Source: Yoonia litorea (GTDB taxonomy: Bacteria > Pseudomonadota > Alphaproteobacteria > Rhodobacterales > Rhodobacteraceae). Taken from it: a stretch of DNA of 64,000 bases. The notes beneath the pieces are model-generated. The model searched no databases and was not told the origin of the DNA. It saw only the letters and a list, made by a program, of their open reading frames with translations. Of the stretch, positions 1 to 8,813 are shown in pieces (within the stretch, counting starts at the first letter, position 1; every line of letters starts with the position of its first letter). The translations under genes and the position numbers were made by a program. Location: positions 806,001 through 870,000 of the forward strand of contig NZ_FOZM01000001.1 in the NCBI RefSeq assembly GCF_900114675.1, given 5' to 3'.

Positions 1-1401
1 TTTCTTGAGATCGGGGCTACGGCTGCGCACGGGATGTATGGTGGTGCAGCCCCCTGTGCCGGTGTGGTCGCAGGCGTTGGGCGGGTGCATGGCCAGCAGG
101 TGATGGTCGTGTGCAATGATGCCACCGTGAAAGGCGGCACCTATTATCCGATGACCGTCAAGAAACATCTGCGCGCGCAGGAAATTGCGGCGCAGTGTCA
201 TCTGCCGTGCGTCTATCTGGTGGATAGCGGCGGGGCGAACCTGCCCAATCAGGACGAGGTATTCCCTGACCGCGATCACTTTGGTCGCATTTTCTACAAT
301 CAGGCGCAGATGTCGGCGGCGGGGATTGCGCAGATTGCCGTGGTTATGGGCTCATGCACGGCGGGCGGGGCCTATGTACCGGCGATGGCCGATGTGTCGA
401 TCATCGTCAAAGAACAAGGCACGATCTTTCTTGCGGGGCCCCCGTTGGTGAAAGCGGCAACGGGCGAGGTCGTCTCTGCCGAGGCGCTGGGCGGCGGTGA
501 CGTGCATACGCGTCTGTCCGGCGTGGCCGATTATCTGGCCGAAGACGATGCCCATGCATTGGCATTGGCGCGGCAAGCGGTCGCCTCATGTGCGATAGAA
601 AAACCTATTTCAGTCAAACGGTTACCTTCTGAACCTCCTGCAATTGATCCGGCGACGCTGTTTGATGTGGTGCCAGCAGATTTGCGCACGCCTTACGATA
701 TTCGCGACGTGATCAGGCGTATCACGGATGGGTCAAGATTTGATGAATTCAAGGCGCGGTTTGGCGAAACGCTGGTGTGTGGCTTCGCCCATATCGACGG
801 CTGGCCTTGTGGGATTGTCGCCAACAACGGGGTGCTGTTTTCGGAGAGTGCCCAGAAGGGGGCGCATTTCGTTGAACTGTGCAGTCAGCGCAAGATTCCG
901 CTGGTTTTCCTGCAGAATATCACCGGCTTCATGGTGGGCCAGAAATACGAGAACGAAGGCATCGCGCGGCACGGGGCCAAGATGGTGACTGCGGTCGCCA
1001 CAACCAAGGTGCCGAAGATCACGATGGTTGTTGGCGGCTCTTTCGGCGCTGGAAATTATGGCATGGCAGGAAGGGCTTACAGTCCGCAGTTCATGTGGTC
1101 ATGGCCGACCTCGCGCATCTCTGTCATGGGCGGCGAGCAGGCCGCGGGCGTGCTGGCGACTGTCAAGCGCGACGCGATTGAGCGCAAAGGCGGGGCGTGG
1201 TCGGACGCGGAAGAAACGGCCTTCAAACAGCCAACGATTGATATGTTCAACACGCAATCACACCCGCTTTATGCCTCTGCGCGACTTTGGGATGACGGCA
1301 TTATTGACCCGCGCAAATCGCGTGAGGTGCTGGCCTTGTCACTGGCTGCAGCCCTGAACGCACCCATTGAGGAGACACGCTTCGGCGTGTTCCGGATGTG
1401 A
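1..1401 (+). CDS. mccB: Methylcrotonyl-CoA carboxylase carboxyltransferase (beta) subunit, 5' truncated by window
   Basis: Transfers CO2 from carboxybiotin to 3-methylcrotonyl-CoA, giving 3-methylglutaconyl-CoA in leucine breakdown. The frame is open from base 1, so the start lies outside the window; 466 residues are present where the family has about 535. Acyl-CoA carboxyltransferase motifs are clear: [12 protein letters not shown] and [14 protein letters not shown] in the first lobe, [11 protein letters not shown] and [16 protein letters not shown] in the second. Propionyl-CoA carboxylase beta is the main alternative by family, but the biotin subunit, HMG-CoA lyase and hydratase that follow make the leucine pathway much more likely. 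It is separated from mccA by 87 bases that hold an unusual tandem repeat. Confidence 0.95.
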   Translation, partial: FLEIGATAAHGMYGGAAPCAGVVAGVGRVHGQQVMVVCNDATVKGGTYYPMTVKKHLRAQEIAAQCHLPCVYLVDSGGANLPNQDEVFPDRDHFGRIFYNQAQMSAAGIAQIAVVMGSCTAGGAYVPAMADVSIIVKEQGTIFLAGPPLVKAATGEVVSAEALGGGDVHTRLSGVADYLAEDDAHALALARQAVASCAIEKPISVKRLPSEPPAIDPATLFDVVPADLRTPYDIRDVIRRITDGSRFDEFKARFGETLVCGFAHIDGWPCGIVANNGVLFSESAQKGAHFVELCSQRKIPLVFLQNITGFMVGQKYENEGIARHGAKMVTAVATTKVPKITMVVGGSFGAGNYGMAGRAYSPQFMWSWPTSRISVMGGEQAAGVLATVKRDAIERKGGAWSDAEETAFKQPTIDMFNTQSHPLYASARLWDDGIIDPRKSREVLALSLAAALNAPIEETRFGVFRM

Positions 1402-1412
1402 TGGAAGTGGCA

Positions 1413-1479
1413 TACACAGCACGTACACAAGCTGTACACAGGCTGTACACCGACTGTGCAGACACCTGTGCAGACATGG
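1413..1479. repeat. Degenerate ~11-bp tandem repeat between mccB and mccA
   Basis: Six head-to-tail units of 11, 11, 11, 11, 12 and 11 bases: tacacagcacg, tacacaagctg, tacacaggctg, tacaccgactg, tgcagacacctg, tgcagacatgg. The junctions create partly palindromic TGTACA or TGTGCA words about one helical turn apart. The array ends inside the mccA ribosome binding site. A related array with an identical 13-base core (CTGTGCAGACACC, here 1454-1466) lies between soxB and soxD at 43411-43480. The repeat is read directly from the sequence; its function is unknown. Confidence 0.85.
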
Positions 1480-1488
1480 AGGTGGTCC

Positions 1489-3399
1489 ATGTTTGACACA
1501 ATCCTCATTGCCAACCGTGGCGAGATCGCCTGCCGGGTGATCAAAACGGCGCGGGCGATGGGTGTGCGCACGGTGGCGGTCTATTCGGATGCAGATGCGC
1601 AGGCCTTGCATGTCGCGATGGCGGATGAGGCTGTCCATCTTGGCCCTGCACCAGTGGCAGAGAGTTATCTGCGCGGCGATCTGATCATTGAAGCTGCGCG
1701 TCTCACCGGCGCGGAGGCGATTCATCCGGGCTATGGCTTTCTGTCGGAAAACCCGGACTTCGTTGAGGCCGTCGAAGCGGCGGGATTGGTCTTTATCGGA
1801 CCATCGGCCAAGGCGATCCGTGCCATGGGGCTGAAGGATGCGGCCAAGGCGCTCATGGCCGAGGCGGGTGTGCCTGTCGTGCCGGGATATCACGGCGCAG
1901 AGCAGGACCCTGCCTTTCTGGCGGACCGTGCTGCCGAGATCGGCTATCCGGTCCTGATCAAGGCGGTCGCTGGCGGCGGCGGCAAGGGGATGCGCCTTGT
2001 GGAAGCGGCATCGGATTTTGAAGAAAACCTGAGTGCGGCGCAGGCTGAAGCCAAGACAGCGTTCGGCAATCCGGCTGTGTTGATCGAGAAATACATCCAG
2101 AGCCCACGCCATATCGAAGTGCAGGTCTTTGGCGATGGCACCCAAGCCGTGCATCTGTTCGAGCGGGACTGCTCGCTTCAGCGTCGCCACCAGAAGGTCA
2201 TCGAGGAAGCGCCTGCGCCCGGGATGACTGACGCGGTGCGCGCGGCCATGGGGGAGGCAGCCGTCAGGGCCGCCGAAGCGATCGGCTATGCCGGTGCTGG
2301 CACGGTTGAATTTATTGTCGACGGGGCGAACGGGCTGCGCACCGACGGTTTCTGGTTCATGGAGATGAACACCCGTTTGCAGGTCGAGCATCCCGTGACC
2401 GAGGCGATCACGGGTGTTGATCTGGTGGAATGGCAGTTGCGGGTCGCGGCGGGCGAAGATTTGCCAGCGTCTCAGGATGATCTGAAAATCACAGGTCATG
2501 CTTTCGAGGCTCGGCTTTATGCCGAGGATGTCCCGGCGGGCTTCCTGCCTGCCACCGGGCGGATTGATCACCTGTCGTTCCCTGACCTTGCGCGGATTGA
2601 TAGCGGGGTGCGGGCAGGGGATGAGATTTCCCCTTGGTATGATCCGATGATTGCCAAGGTGACGGTGCAGGGCCCTGATCGGGGCAGCGCGTTGCGCAAA
2701 CTGCGCGCGGCGCTCGACCGGACAGAAGTGGCGGGCACAGTCACGAACATTGATTTTTTGCGCAAGCTCGCACGCGATGACGGGTTTGCCGCTGCTGCGT
2801 TTGATACCGGACTGATCGCTGCGCGCGGTGCCGGGCTAAGCAATGCGGTTCTGCCGACCGCACGCGAGGTCGCTGTGGCGGCGGTGACAGCCGCAGGCAT
2901 CACGCCTGAGCCTTTGCAGGGCTTTTCGCTATGGGCGCCGTTGCGGTGGCGTATCACGCTGGATTGCGCAGGTCGGACCTATGCGCCACAGATCGAGATG
3001 CTGGCACCGGACCGTTGCCGCGTAACACTGGAGGATGCGCACGACACCTTAGCGTGGTGGGGCGGGACGTGGGGATTGCCTGCTTTGCGTCACGGCGGTT
3101 ACGTCACCGTCTTTGGTGCGGCCACCCACAGCTTTGCGATTGTCGATCCGCTGGCGCGGGATACCGCGGCTGAAGGGGGTGATACAGTCATGGCTCCGAT
3201 GCCGGGGCTGGTGACGGCTGTCGTGGTCAAGGCAGGGCAGGCGGTCACGGCTGGTGACAGGCTCGTTGTGCTAGAGGCGATGAAGATGGAGCATGTGCTA
3301 CGCGCACCGCGCGACGGTGTCCTGGCCGAAGTGGCTGTCGCCCAAGGCCAGCAGGTGGCAGCGGGCGATCTGGTTGCAGCACTGGAGCCAGAGGCATGA
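1489..3399 (+). CDS. mccA: Methylcrotonyl-CoA carboxylase biotin-carrying (alpha) subunit
   Basis: Biotin carboxylase plus biotin carrier of methylcrotonyl-CoA carboxylase; 636 residues, usual for the family. Domains in order: biotin carboxylase N-lobe (ILIANRGEIACRV at the start), ATP-grasp with GGGGKGMR near residue 165 and EMNTRLQVEHPVTE near 290, a middle linker region, and a C-terminal biotinyl domain with EAMKMEH, the biotinylated Lys being about residue 599. A GTG at 1456 would add 11 residues encoded by the repeat; I prefer ATG 1489 because GGAGG (1478-1482) stands six bases before it. Its stop overlaps the next start (ATGA). The ligase that should modify it is encoded at 26813. Confidence 0.95.
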   Translation: MFDTILIANRGEIACRVIKTARAMGVRTVAVYSDADAQALHVAMADEAVHLGPAPVAESYLRGDLIIEAARLTGAEAIHPGYGFLSENPDFVEAVEAAGLVFIGPSAKAIRAMGLKDAAKALMAEAGVPVVPGYHGAEQDPAFLADRAAEIGYPVLIKAVAGGGGKGMRLVEAASDFEENLSAAQAEAKTAFGNPAVLIEKYIQSPRHIEVQVFGDGTQAVHLFERDCSLQRRHQKVIEEAPAPGMTDAVRAAMGEAAVRAAEAIGYAGAGTVEFIVDGANGLRTDGFWFMEMNTRLQVEHPVTEAITGVDLVEWQLRVAAGEDLPASQDDLKITGHAFEARLYAEDVPAGFLPATGRIDHLSFPDLARIDSGVRAGDEISPWYDPMIAKVTVQGPDRGSALRKLRAALDRTEVAGTVTNIDFLRKLARDDGFAAAAFDTGLIAARGAGLSNAVLPTAREVAVAAVTAAGITPEPLQGFSLWAPLRWRITLDCAGRTYAPQIEMLAPDRCRVTLEDAHDTLAWWGGTWGLPALRHGGYVTVFGAATHSFAIVDPLARDTAAEGGDTVMAPMPGLVTAVVVKAGQAVTAGDRLVVLEAMKMEHVLRAPRDGVLAEVAVAQGQQVAAGDLVAALEPEA

Positions 3400-4265
3400 G
3401 TGGCGCCGCGCCCGAATTTGTGCGCATTCACGAGGTTGGCCCCCGTGACGGGTTGCAGAACGAGCCACGCGTGATCCCACTGGGCGAAAAGCTGGCGCTG
3501 ATTGATCTGCTGGCCCGATCGGGGCTGCACGAGATTGAGGTGGGCAGTTTTGTGCACCCCAAGCGGGTGCCGCAGATGGCAGAGAGTGACGCGCTTTTGC
3601 AGGCCTTGCCGGTGGCGGACGTGCGCTATGCGGTGCTGGTGCCCAATATGCGCGGGTGGGACCGCTTCGTGGCTGCACGACAGGATGGGGTGGCCTATTC
3701 GGTTGCGGTTTTCATTTCAGCTTCGGAAGGGTTTTCGCAAAGCAATCTGGGCTGCACGATCAATCAGTCGATTGACCTTTTGCGCCCCGTCGCAGAGGCG
3801 GCTGGCGCGGCGGGTGTACATCTGCGGGGCTATGTCTCTTGCGTGACGGATTGCCCGTTCGACGGACCGGTGTCGCCCGATCAGGTGGCCGATGTGGTTG
3901 GGCGCTTGCGTGAGGTGGCGGCAATGCCCGTGTCGTTGGGCGACACCATTGGCAAGGGAACACCGGGGCGCGTGGCCCGCATGATCGAGGCGGTGCGCGC
4001 CGTTGTGCCGGTGGATGATCTTGCGGGACACTTCCACGATACCGCAGGACAGGCGCTTGGGAATATTGAGGCGGCCCTTGATCTGGGGTTGCGTGCCTTT
4101 GATGCGGCGGTGGGCGGTTTGGGGGGATGTCCCTATGCGCCCGGTGCACCGGGCAATGTGGCGACGGAGGCTGTGCTCGATCTGATGGCTGAGCGCGGGT
4201 TTGAAACCGGGGTTGATCGGGACCTGATCGGGCAGGCCGCCGAGATGGCGAGGGCAATGCGATGA
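3396..4265 (+). CDS. mvaB: Hydroxymethylglutaryl-CoA lyase
   Basis: Cleaves 3-hydroxy-3-methylglutaryl-CoA to acetoacetate and acetyl-CoA, the last step of leucine degradation. The 289-residue protein shows the HMGL-like TIM barrel: EVGPRDGLQNE at residues 11-21 (metal and substrate site), GDTIGKGTPG near 183, HFHDTAGQALGN near 214, and the family signature GLGGCPYAPGAPGNVATE near 242 with the catalytic Cys. The ATG overlaps the mccA stop by four bases and its own stop overlaps the next gene by four, so the three genes are translationally coupled. The related citramalate/homocitrate synthases are excluded by the GGCPYAPGA loop. Confidence 0.95.
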   Translation: MSGAAPEFVRIHEVGPRDGLQNEPRVIPLGEKLALIDLLARSGLHEIEVGSFVHPKRVPQMAESDALLQALPVADVRYAVLVPNMRGWDRFVAARQDGVAYSVAVFISASEGFSQSNLGCTINQSIDLLRPVAEAAGAAGVHLRGYVSCVTDCPFDGPVSPDQVADVVGRLREVAAMPVSLGDTIGKGTPGRVARMIEAVRAVVPVDDLAGHFHDTAGQALGNIEAALDLGLRAFDAAVGGLGGCPYAPGAPGNVATEAVLDLMAERGFETGVDRDLIGQAAEMARAMR

Positions 4266-5047
4266 TTGATCTGACAGTTGATGCGCGCGGTGTCGCGACG
4301 CTCACCCTCAACCGCGCTGACAAGCACAACGCACTGTCGCAGGCGATGATCGACGGGCTGGCGGATGCCGCGAAAGACATCGCGGCGAGAGACGATATCC
4401 GTGTGGTCGTGCTGACAGGAGCGGGGGCCTCTTTCTGTGCTGGCGGCGATCTTGGCTGGATGCAGGACCAGATGCGGGGCGACGACAGCGTGAAACGCGC
4501 AGCGGCGACGTCGCTGGCGCAGATGCTATTTGCGCTCAATACCTTGCCGCAACCGGTGATCGGTCGGGTGCAGGGCAATGCCTTTGGTGGCGGCGTGGGG
4601 CTGGCATGTGTCTGTGATCAGGTGATTGCGGATGCGCAAGCGCGCTTCGGGCTGACAGAGGTGCGGCTTGGCCTGATCCCGGCCACGATCGGGCCATATG
4701 TGCTGGCGCGCATGGGTGAAGCGAAGGCGCGGCAGGTCTTCATGTCTGGGCGGATTTTTGATGCCGCTGAGGCGCAGTCGCTGGGGATCGTGAGCACTTG
4801 TGTTGCCGCTGAAAATCTGGATGCGGCGGTGGCAGCGGCGGTGGCGCCCTACCTCAGGGCCGCGCCGCAGGCTGTGGCCGCGGCGAAGGCATTTGCCCGA
4901 AAACTGGGCCCTGTTATCAATCAGGAGACGATCACGGCGTCGGTTGACGCATTGATCACGCAATGGAAATCGGAGACTGCAGAAGAAGGCATTTCCGCCT
5001 TTTTTGAACGCAGACGGCCCCGATGGGACGCTGAATCTGACGGGTAA
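4262..5047 (+). CDS. Enoyl-CoA hydratase family, probable methylglutaconyl-CoA hydratase
   Basis: A crotonase-fold protein of 261 residues. By position it should hydrate 3-methylglutaconyl-CoA to HMG-CoA, the step between MccAB and HMG-CoA lyase (liuC/AUH role). Visible: the first oxyanion-hole segment GAGASFCAGGDLGWMQ near residues 57-72, and NAFGGGVGLACVCD near 106 with the second oxyanion-hole Gly. The catalytic Glu region falls at FGLTEVRLGLIPATIGPYV. It starts at ATG overlapping the lyase stop by four bases and ends the operon; no good intrinsic terminator follows. The exact substrate is inferred from context. Confidence 0.88.
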   Translation: MIDLTVDARGVATLTLNRADKHNALSQAMIDGLADAAKDIAARDDIRVVVLTGAGASFCAGGDLGWMQDQMRGDDSVKRAAATSLAQMLFALNTLPQPVIGRVQGNAFGGGVGLACVCDQVIADAQARFGLTEVRLGLIPATIGPYVLARMGEAKARQVFMSGRIFDAAEAQSLGIVSTCVAAENLDAAVAAAVAPYLRAAPQAVAAAKAFARKLGPVINQETITASVDALITQWKSETAEEGISAFFERRRPRWDAESDG

Positions 5048-5111
5048 TGCCCGATTTCCGTCTCACTTATGAACACTTTGCTAAGCATTTTGACCCTAGA
5101 TGGAGTTCAAG

Positions 5112-6029
5112 ATGCATATTCAATGGCCCTCATTTGACCAGATGACCTATCGCGTGATGCGGTTGCGCCGCTTGCTTGCGGTGGCAATGATGATCCCGCT
5201 GATCGGGCTGCTGTCAGTGTCATGGGCCTATCCGGATGTCCTGTCTGCGGCCCATGCCAGCATCGCGGCCTGCGGGCTTGCGCTTTTGCTGGTGGCACAT
5301 GTGGTGATCTTCCCCAATGTGACGCTTGAAACCCTCGCACTGGCATTTGCCGCAACGGGGCTTGTCGTCATCATGCCGTTGATCAAGGCACTTGCTGTCT
5401 GGGCACCGGTCGAGCAACAATCGGGCGCGCTTCTTTTGCTGGTGGCCTTTGCGGTTGCCCTTTGCGGTGTCGTGATGATCCTGTGCCAGATCCTGCTTGG
5501 CGGGATCATTTATGCCGGTCCAACGGTCAAGCGTGTGATGGTGGCCAGTCAGACTGTTGAGTGCAGTGCAAAGTTCGCGCTGCAGCAACTCTCGCTTGCG
5601 CCCAATTCGCGCCGCGGACGCCTGCTGGCAGGTGAGGTTGACGACAACGGCTTCTTTGATGTGGCCGTGGCGACCATGGGCCATGATGGCACGCCTGAAT
5701 GCATCCGTGTCGATGCCAAAGTGCTTGAGTCAAATTCCGACCAGCATGACGTCATGCTGATCAGCCGCTCTGGTGCTGTGACTGTGACCTCTTTGAGAGT
5801 GACCCCTGTGGCAGGCGGTGCCTCGGTTGAGGTGCGCGATATGCCGGGTGACTTTACGCTGGGCATGTATCTGCTTTTCTGGCTGACCGATCAGCAGGCC
5901 GACACCCTGACCGAAATGACCGATCTGATGGCCGGTCGCGAAGGGCGGGCAAACGGGTTGTCACATCACATCTCGCTCACATCGGTGGCGGGGGCGCTCT
6001 TGTCGCCGCGCGCGCCAATGATCGACTAG
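5112..6029 (+). CDS. Integral membrane protein of unknown function
   Basis: I do not recognise this protein. It has 305 residues from ATG 5112, chosen because GGAG (5102-5105) lies six bases before it; the ATG at 5100 overlaps that site. After a short cytoplasmic N-terminus there are about four hydrophobic segments in residues 20-150 (for example MMIPLIGLLSVSWAY and LLLLVAFAVALCGVVMILC). A soluble C-terminal half of mixed strand character follows, with FFDVAVATMGHDG and a moderately hydrophobic patch LGMYLLFWL near residue 258. It lies alone between the leucine operon and the nuo cluster, and nothing nearby suggests its role. Confidence 0.75.
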   Translation: MHIQWPSFDQMTYRVMRLRRLLAVAMMIPLIGLLSVSWAYPDVLSAAHASIAACGLALLLVAHVVIFPNVTLETLALAFAATGLVVIMPLIKALAVWAPVEQQSGALLLLVAFAVALCGVVMILCQILLGGIIYAGPTVKRVMVASQTVECSAKFALQQLSLAPNSRRGRLLAGEVDDNGFFDVAVATMGHDGTPECIRVDAKVLESNSDQHDVMLISRSGAVTVTSLRVTPVAGGASVEVRDMPGDFTLGMYLLFWLTDQQADTLTEMTDLMAGREGRANGLSHHISLTSVAGALLSPRAPMID

Positions 6030-6400
6030 ACGCGCAGCCCGCGCCTTTCCGCAACCTTCTGTCTCATTCTTACCTGCCATGTCATGCGGCCTTGAATGGC
6101 CGTTGGGGCCTGTCGGATGGATGGGTGATGGCTGTCGCCGATGCGGCAAATGCTTGCAAAACTGTCGTTGCGTGGTGGTATGGGCAGGGTGCAGCGGGCT
6201 TATGGTGACATTGGGACGGACACCTGAGCGGAGGCTATAAATGGCTGGTCTGGCTTGAACGCGCCGCAGCATCTGTCGTTTTTCGGAAATTTGAACATCT
6301 GCGACACCGCGCTTGGTTGACCCTTGGCAGGTGCAAGGCTATTCAGCGGGCAGCCAACACCGGCGTGCCTTTGTGCGCGCTGAGCCGAAAGGAACACCCC
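6030..6400. other. Gene-free leader region upstream of nuoA
   Basis: No credible gene is seen in these 371 bases; overlapping open frames on either strand are shadows or extensions of nuoA. It holds a small hairpin at 6087-6102 (CGGCC, 6-base loop, GGCCG) without a T-run, a TATAAA at 6236-6241, a strong GGAGG at 6230-6234 in front of a five-codon open frame (6241-6258), and a second promoter-like pair at 6317-6345. It probably carries the promoter and a long 5' leader of the nuo operon. Confidence 0.6.
6317..6345 (+). promoter_or_regulatory. Candidate sigma-70 promoter for the nuo operon
   Basis: TTGACC (6317-6322), a 17-base spacer, then TATTCA (6340-6345), ending 55 bases before the nuoA start. 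The -35 match is strong and the spacing ideal; the -10 is moderate. An alternative -10, TATAAA at 6236-6241, has only TTGGGA at 19-base spacing upstream. Inference from consensus only. Confidence 0.4.
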
Positions 6401-6766
6401 TTGCAGGAAATGCTTGCAGAATACCTGCCGATCTTGATTTTCCTGGGCCTTGCGATTGCTCTGGGCCTGATCCTGATCCTGGCAGCAGCTATCGTCGCCG
6501 TCCGCAACCCCGACCCTGAAAAGGTCTCTGCCTACGAATGCGGGTTCAACGCCTTCGACGACGCGCGGATGAAATTCGATGTGCGCTTCTACCTCGTTGC
6601 GATCCTTTTCATCATCTTTGACCTCGAAGTGGCCTTTCTCTTCCCTTGGGCGGTGGCCTTCCAGGAAGTGAGCATGGTCGGTTTCTGGTCGATGATGGTT
6701 TTCCTCGGGGTCCTCACCATCGGCTTTGCCTATGAGTGGAAGAAAGGAGCGCTGGAATGGGAGTGA
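6401..6766 (+). CDS. nuoA: NADH-quinone oxidoreductase subunit A
   Basis: Membrane subunit of complex I, homologous to mitochondrial ND3. 121 residues with three transmembrane helices and the conserved loop [21 protein letters not shown]. That loop lies between the first two helices near the quinone-site/membrane-arm interface and includes the Cys of the active/deactive switch. I start at TTG 6401 because AAAGGAA (6388-6394) is six bases upstream; ATG 6410 would remove three residues. The open frame continues upstream to 6317, but those residues do not look like NuoA. It is the first gene of a 14-subunit cluster; its stop lies inside the nuoB start region. Confidence 0.95.
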   Translation: MQEMLAEYLPILIFLGLAIALGLILILAAAIVAVRNPDPEKVSAYECGFNAFDDARMKFDVRFYLVAILFIIFDLEVAFLFPWAVAFQEVSMVGFWSMMVFLGVLTIGFAYEWKKGALEWE

Positions 6767-7287
6767 TGACAGGCACATCTGTCGGCGCCGACAAAGAACA
6801 TGGCGCGCAGCTGATCAATTCGGAACTGCAGGACAAGGGTTTCCTTGTCACTTCGACCGCTGACATCATCAACTGGGCGCGGACAGGCAGCCTGCACTGG
6901 ATGACATTCGGTCTGGCCTGCTGTGCGGTCGAGATGATGCACACCTCGATGCCGCGTTACGACCTTGAGCGATTTGGCACAGCGCCGCGTGCCTCCCCCC
7001 GCCAGTCAGACCTGATGATCGTTGCGGGCACTTTGACCAACAAGATGGCCCCTGCGCTGCGCAAGGTTTACGACCAGATGCCGGAGCCGCGCTATGTGAT
7101 CTCGATGGGGTCATGTGCTAACGGTGGCGGTTATTATCACTACAGCTATTCGGTGGTGCGCGGGTGTGACCGTATCGTGCCAGTCGATGTCTATGTCCCC
7201 GGCTGTCCGCCAACCGCAGAGGCGCTGCTTTACGGCATCCTGCAATTGCAGCGCAAGATGCGCCGGACCGGAACGATCGTGCGCTAA
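6757..7287 (+). CDS. nuoB: NADH-quinone oxidoreductase subunit B
   Basis: Peripheral-arm subunit (PSST) that carries iron-sulfur cluster N2, the last electron carrier before quinone. 176 residues. The N2 ligands are visible in LACCAVEMM (adjacent cysteines near residue 54), [12 protein letters not shown] near 119 and [15 protein letters not shown] near 148. ATG 6757 is preceded at seven bases by AAAGGAG (6743-6749) and overlaps the nuoA end by ten bases. ATG 6766, overlapping the nuoA stop, is an alternative three codons on. Confidence 0.96.
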   Translation: MGVMTGTSVGADKEHGAQLINSELQDKGFLVTSTADIINWARTGSLHWMTFGLACCAVEMMHTSMPRYDLERFGTAPRASPRQSDLMIVAGTLTNKMAPALRKVYDQMPEPRYVISMGSCANGGGYYHYSYSVVRGCDRIVPVDVYVPGCPPTAEALLYGILQLQRKMRRTGTIVR

Positions 7288-7305
7288 GCGCCAGAGGATT
7301 TTGTT

Positions 7306-7917
7306 ATGACTGAAGCCCTGCAAGAACTCGGCACCCATCTGGAGCTGAAGCGCACCGACTGCGTGCTGTCATGGGATGTTGCCAATGACGAGCTGACGGT
7401 CAACGTCGCGCCGTCCTCTCTGGTCAGCTTTGTCGAGTTTCTGAAAACCGATGCGACCTGCAAGTTTTCATCGCTGATCGACATCACTGCCGTTGACTAC
7501 CCCAGCCGTGCGAAGCGGTTTGACGTGGTCTACCATTTCTTGTCGATGTATCAGAACCAGCGCATCCGCCTGCGTGTCCAGATCCGTGAAGAAGATATGG
7601 TGCCGTCGATCATGTCGGTGCACCCTTCGGCCAACTGGTTCGAGCGTGAAGTCTTCGATATGTTTGGCATTCTGTTCACCGGTCACCCTGATCTGCGTCG
7701 CATCCTGACTGACTATGGTTTCCGTGGCTTCCCGCTGCGCAAGGATTTCCCGACAACGGGCTATACCGAGGTGCGCTATGACGAGGTGCAAAAACGCGTT
7801 GTCTATGAACCGGTGAAGCTGGTGCAGGAATACCGCCAGTTCGACTTTATGTCGCCATGGGAGGGTGCCGAATACATCCTGCCTGGTGATGAAAAGAAAG
7901 AAGAGAAGGCCGGCTGA
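7306..7917 (+). CDS. nuoC: NADH-quinone oxidoreductase subunit C
   Basis: 30-kDa peripheral-arm subunit of complex I, needed for assembly of the quinone module. 203 residues with the family signature in ERE(V)FDMFGI near residue 107 and [19 protein letters not shown] near 130. It is a separate gene here, not fused to nuoD as in E. coli. Its TGA overlaps the ATG of the following sulfotransferase gene by one base, so that non-nuo gene is part of the same transcript. Confidence 0.96.
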   Translation: MTEALQELGTHLELKRTDCVLSWDVANDELTVNVAPSSLVSFVEFLKTDATCKFSSLIDITAVDYPSRAKRFDVVYHFLSMYQNQRIRLRVQIREEDMVPSIMSVHPSANWFEREVFDMFGILFTGHPDLRRILTDYGFRGFPLRKDFPTTGYTEVRYDEVQKRVVYEPVKLVQEYRQFDFMSPWEGAEYILPGDEKKEEKAG

Positions 7918-8810
7918 TGGCCGCGCCGACGCTTCTTTTCGGGGTGGGTGCGACCAAGGCGGGGACGACCTGGCTTTATCGCTACCTCCACGATCATCCC
8001 GATTGCGGGATGCCTGCGGTGAAAGAAGCGCATTACTGGGACACATTCGCCGCGGACGGGCGTGAGAAACAGCTGACCGCCTTCCGGGTGCGCCTGCGCG
8101 AGATGCGGGCGCAAAAGCGCGATGCAGCAGCGCTGGGCCGTGGCTGGCAGGTCGATAATCTTGACCGCCGGATCAATGAGATGAAGGCGCTTGTCGCTGT
8201 CCTTGAAGAGGATCGGACGGGTGATGCGGGCTATCTTGCTTGGATGCAGGACGGGCGCGGAACGGCTGCTGTGGTGGCAGACATGACTCCCAACTATGCC
8301 ACGCTGGACGACGAGACACTCGCGCGGATGCGTGATGCCGCACCGGGCGCGAAGTTCGTGTTCTTGATCCGTGATCCGCTGGACCGGCTGTGGTCCCATA
8401 TCCGGATGCAGGCACGCCGCCAGCGTCAGGACCACGAGAAATACGAGAAGAAGTCGAACAATATCCTTTACCGGATTCTGAACCGCGGGCAGGAGACTCA
8501 CATCCTTGAGCGTGGCGATTACCCTAAGATCATCCGCAAGCTGCGCCGTGTGATCCCTGAAGGGCGGTTGTTGATCCAGTTTTTCGAGGATTTGTTCACC
8601 GAAACGGGGTTGGCCCGCGTCTGTGCATTTCTGGGCATTACGCCCGTCAAGGCCCAGGTCGCAAAACCGGTCCATGAGGGCCCGGAAGTGGTGATGCTGG
8701 ACAAGCTGCGTCCGCGCGCACTGGGCCTTTTGAATGAACATTATGAATGGGTGGCCCGCAACGTCGGGCCCCTGCCACAGCGGTGGCAAGACAATCTAGC
8801 GAGGGTTTAA
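7917..8810 (+). CDS. Sulfotransferase-domain protein inserted between nuoC and nuoD
   Basis: A 297-residue protein of the PAPS-dependent sulfotransferase fold. The 5'-phosphosulfate loop is clear at residues 7-19 (GVGATKAGTTWLY) and the 3'-phosphate element near 146-157 (FLIRDPLDRLWSH). No signal peptide or membrane segment is seen, so it is probably cytoplasmic. The acceptor cannot be told from sequence; the N-terminal motif resembles that of the sugar and glycan type (heparan-sulfate-like) enzymes. It overlaps the nuoC stop by one base and nuoD starts three bases after it, so it is embedded in the operon. No link to complex I activity is known to me. Confidence 0.85.
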   Translation: MAAPTLLFGVGATKAGTTWLYRYLHDHPDCGMPAVKEAHYWDTFAADGREKQLTAFRVRLREMRAQKRDAAALGRGWQVDNLDRRINEMKALVAVLEEDRTGDAGYLAWMQDGRGTAAVVADMTPNYATLDDETLARMRDAAPGAKFVFLIRDPLDRLWSHIRMQARRQRQDHEKYEKKSNNILYRILNRGQETHILERGDYPKIIRKLRRVIPEGRLLIQFFEDLFTETGLARVCAFLGITPVKAQVAKPVHEGPEVVMLDKLRPRALGLLNEHYEWVARNVGPLPQRWQDNLARV

Positions 8811-8813
8811 GCC

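Noticed and set aside
1413-1479. Possible CRISPR array
   Set aside because: Units of about 11 bases without spacers and without cas genes; not a CRISPR.
1339-2571. 410-codon open frame on the minus strand across mccA
   Set aside because: Lies wholly opposite a certain gene; GC-rich codon use of mccA creates stop-free antisense frames, and the translation (rich in Arg, His, Gly) resembles no protein.
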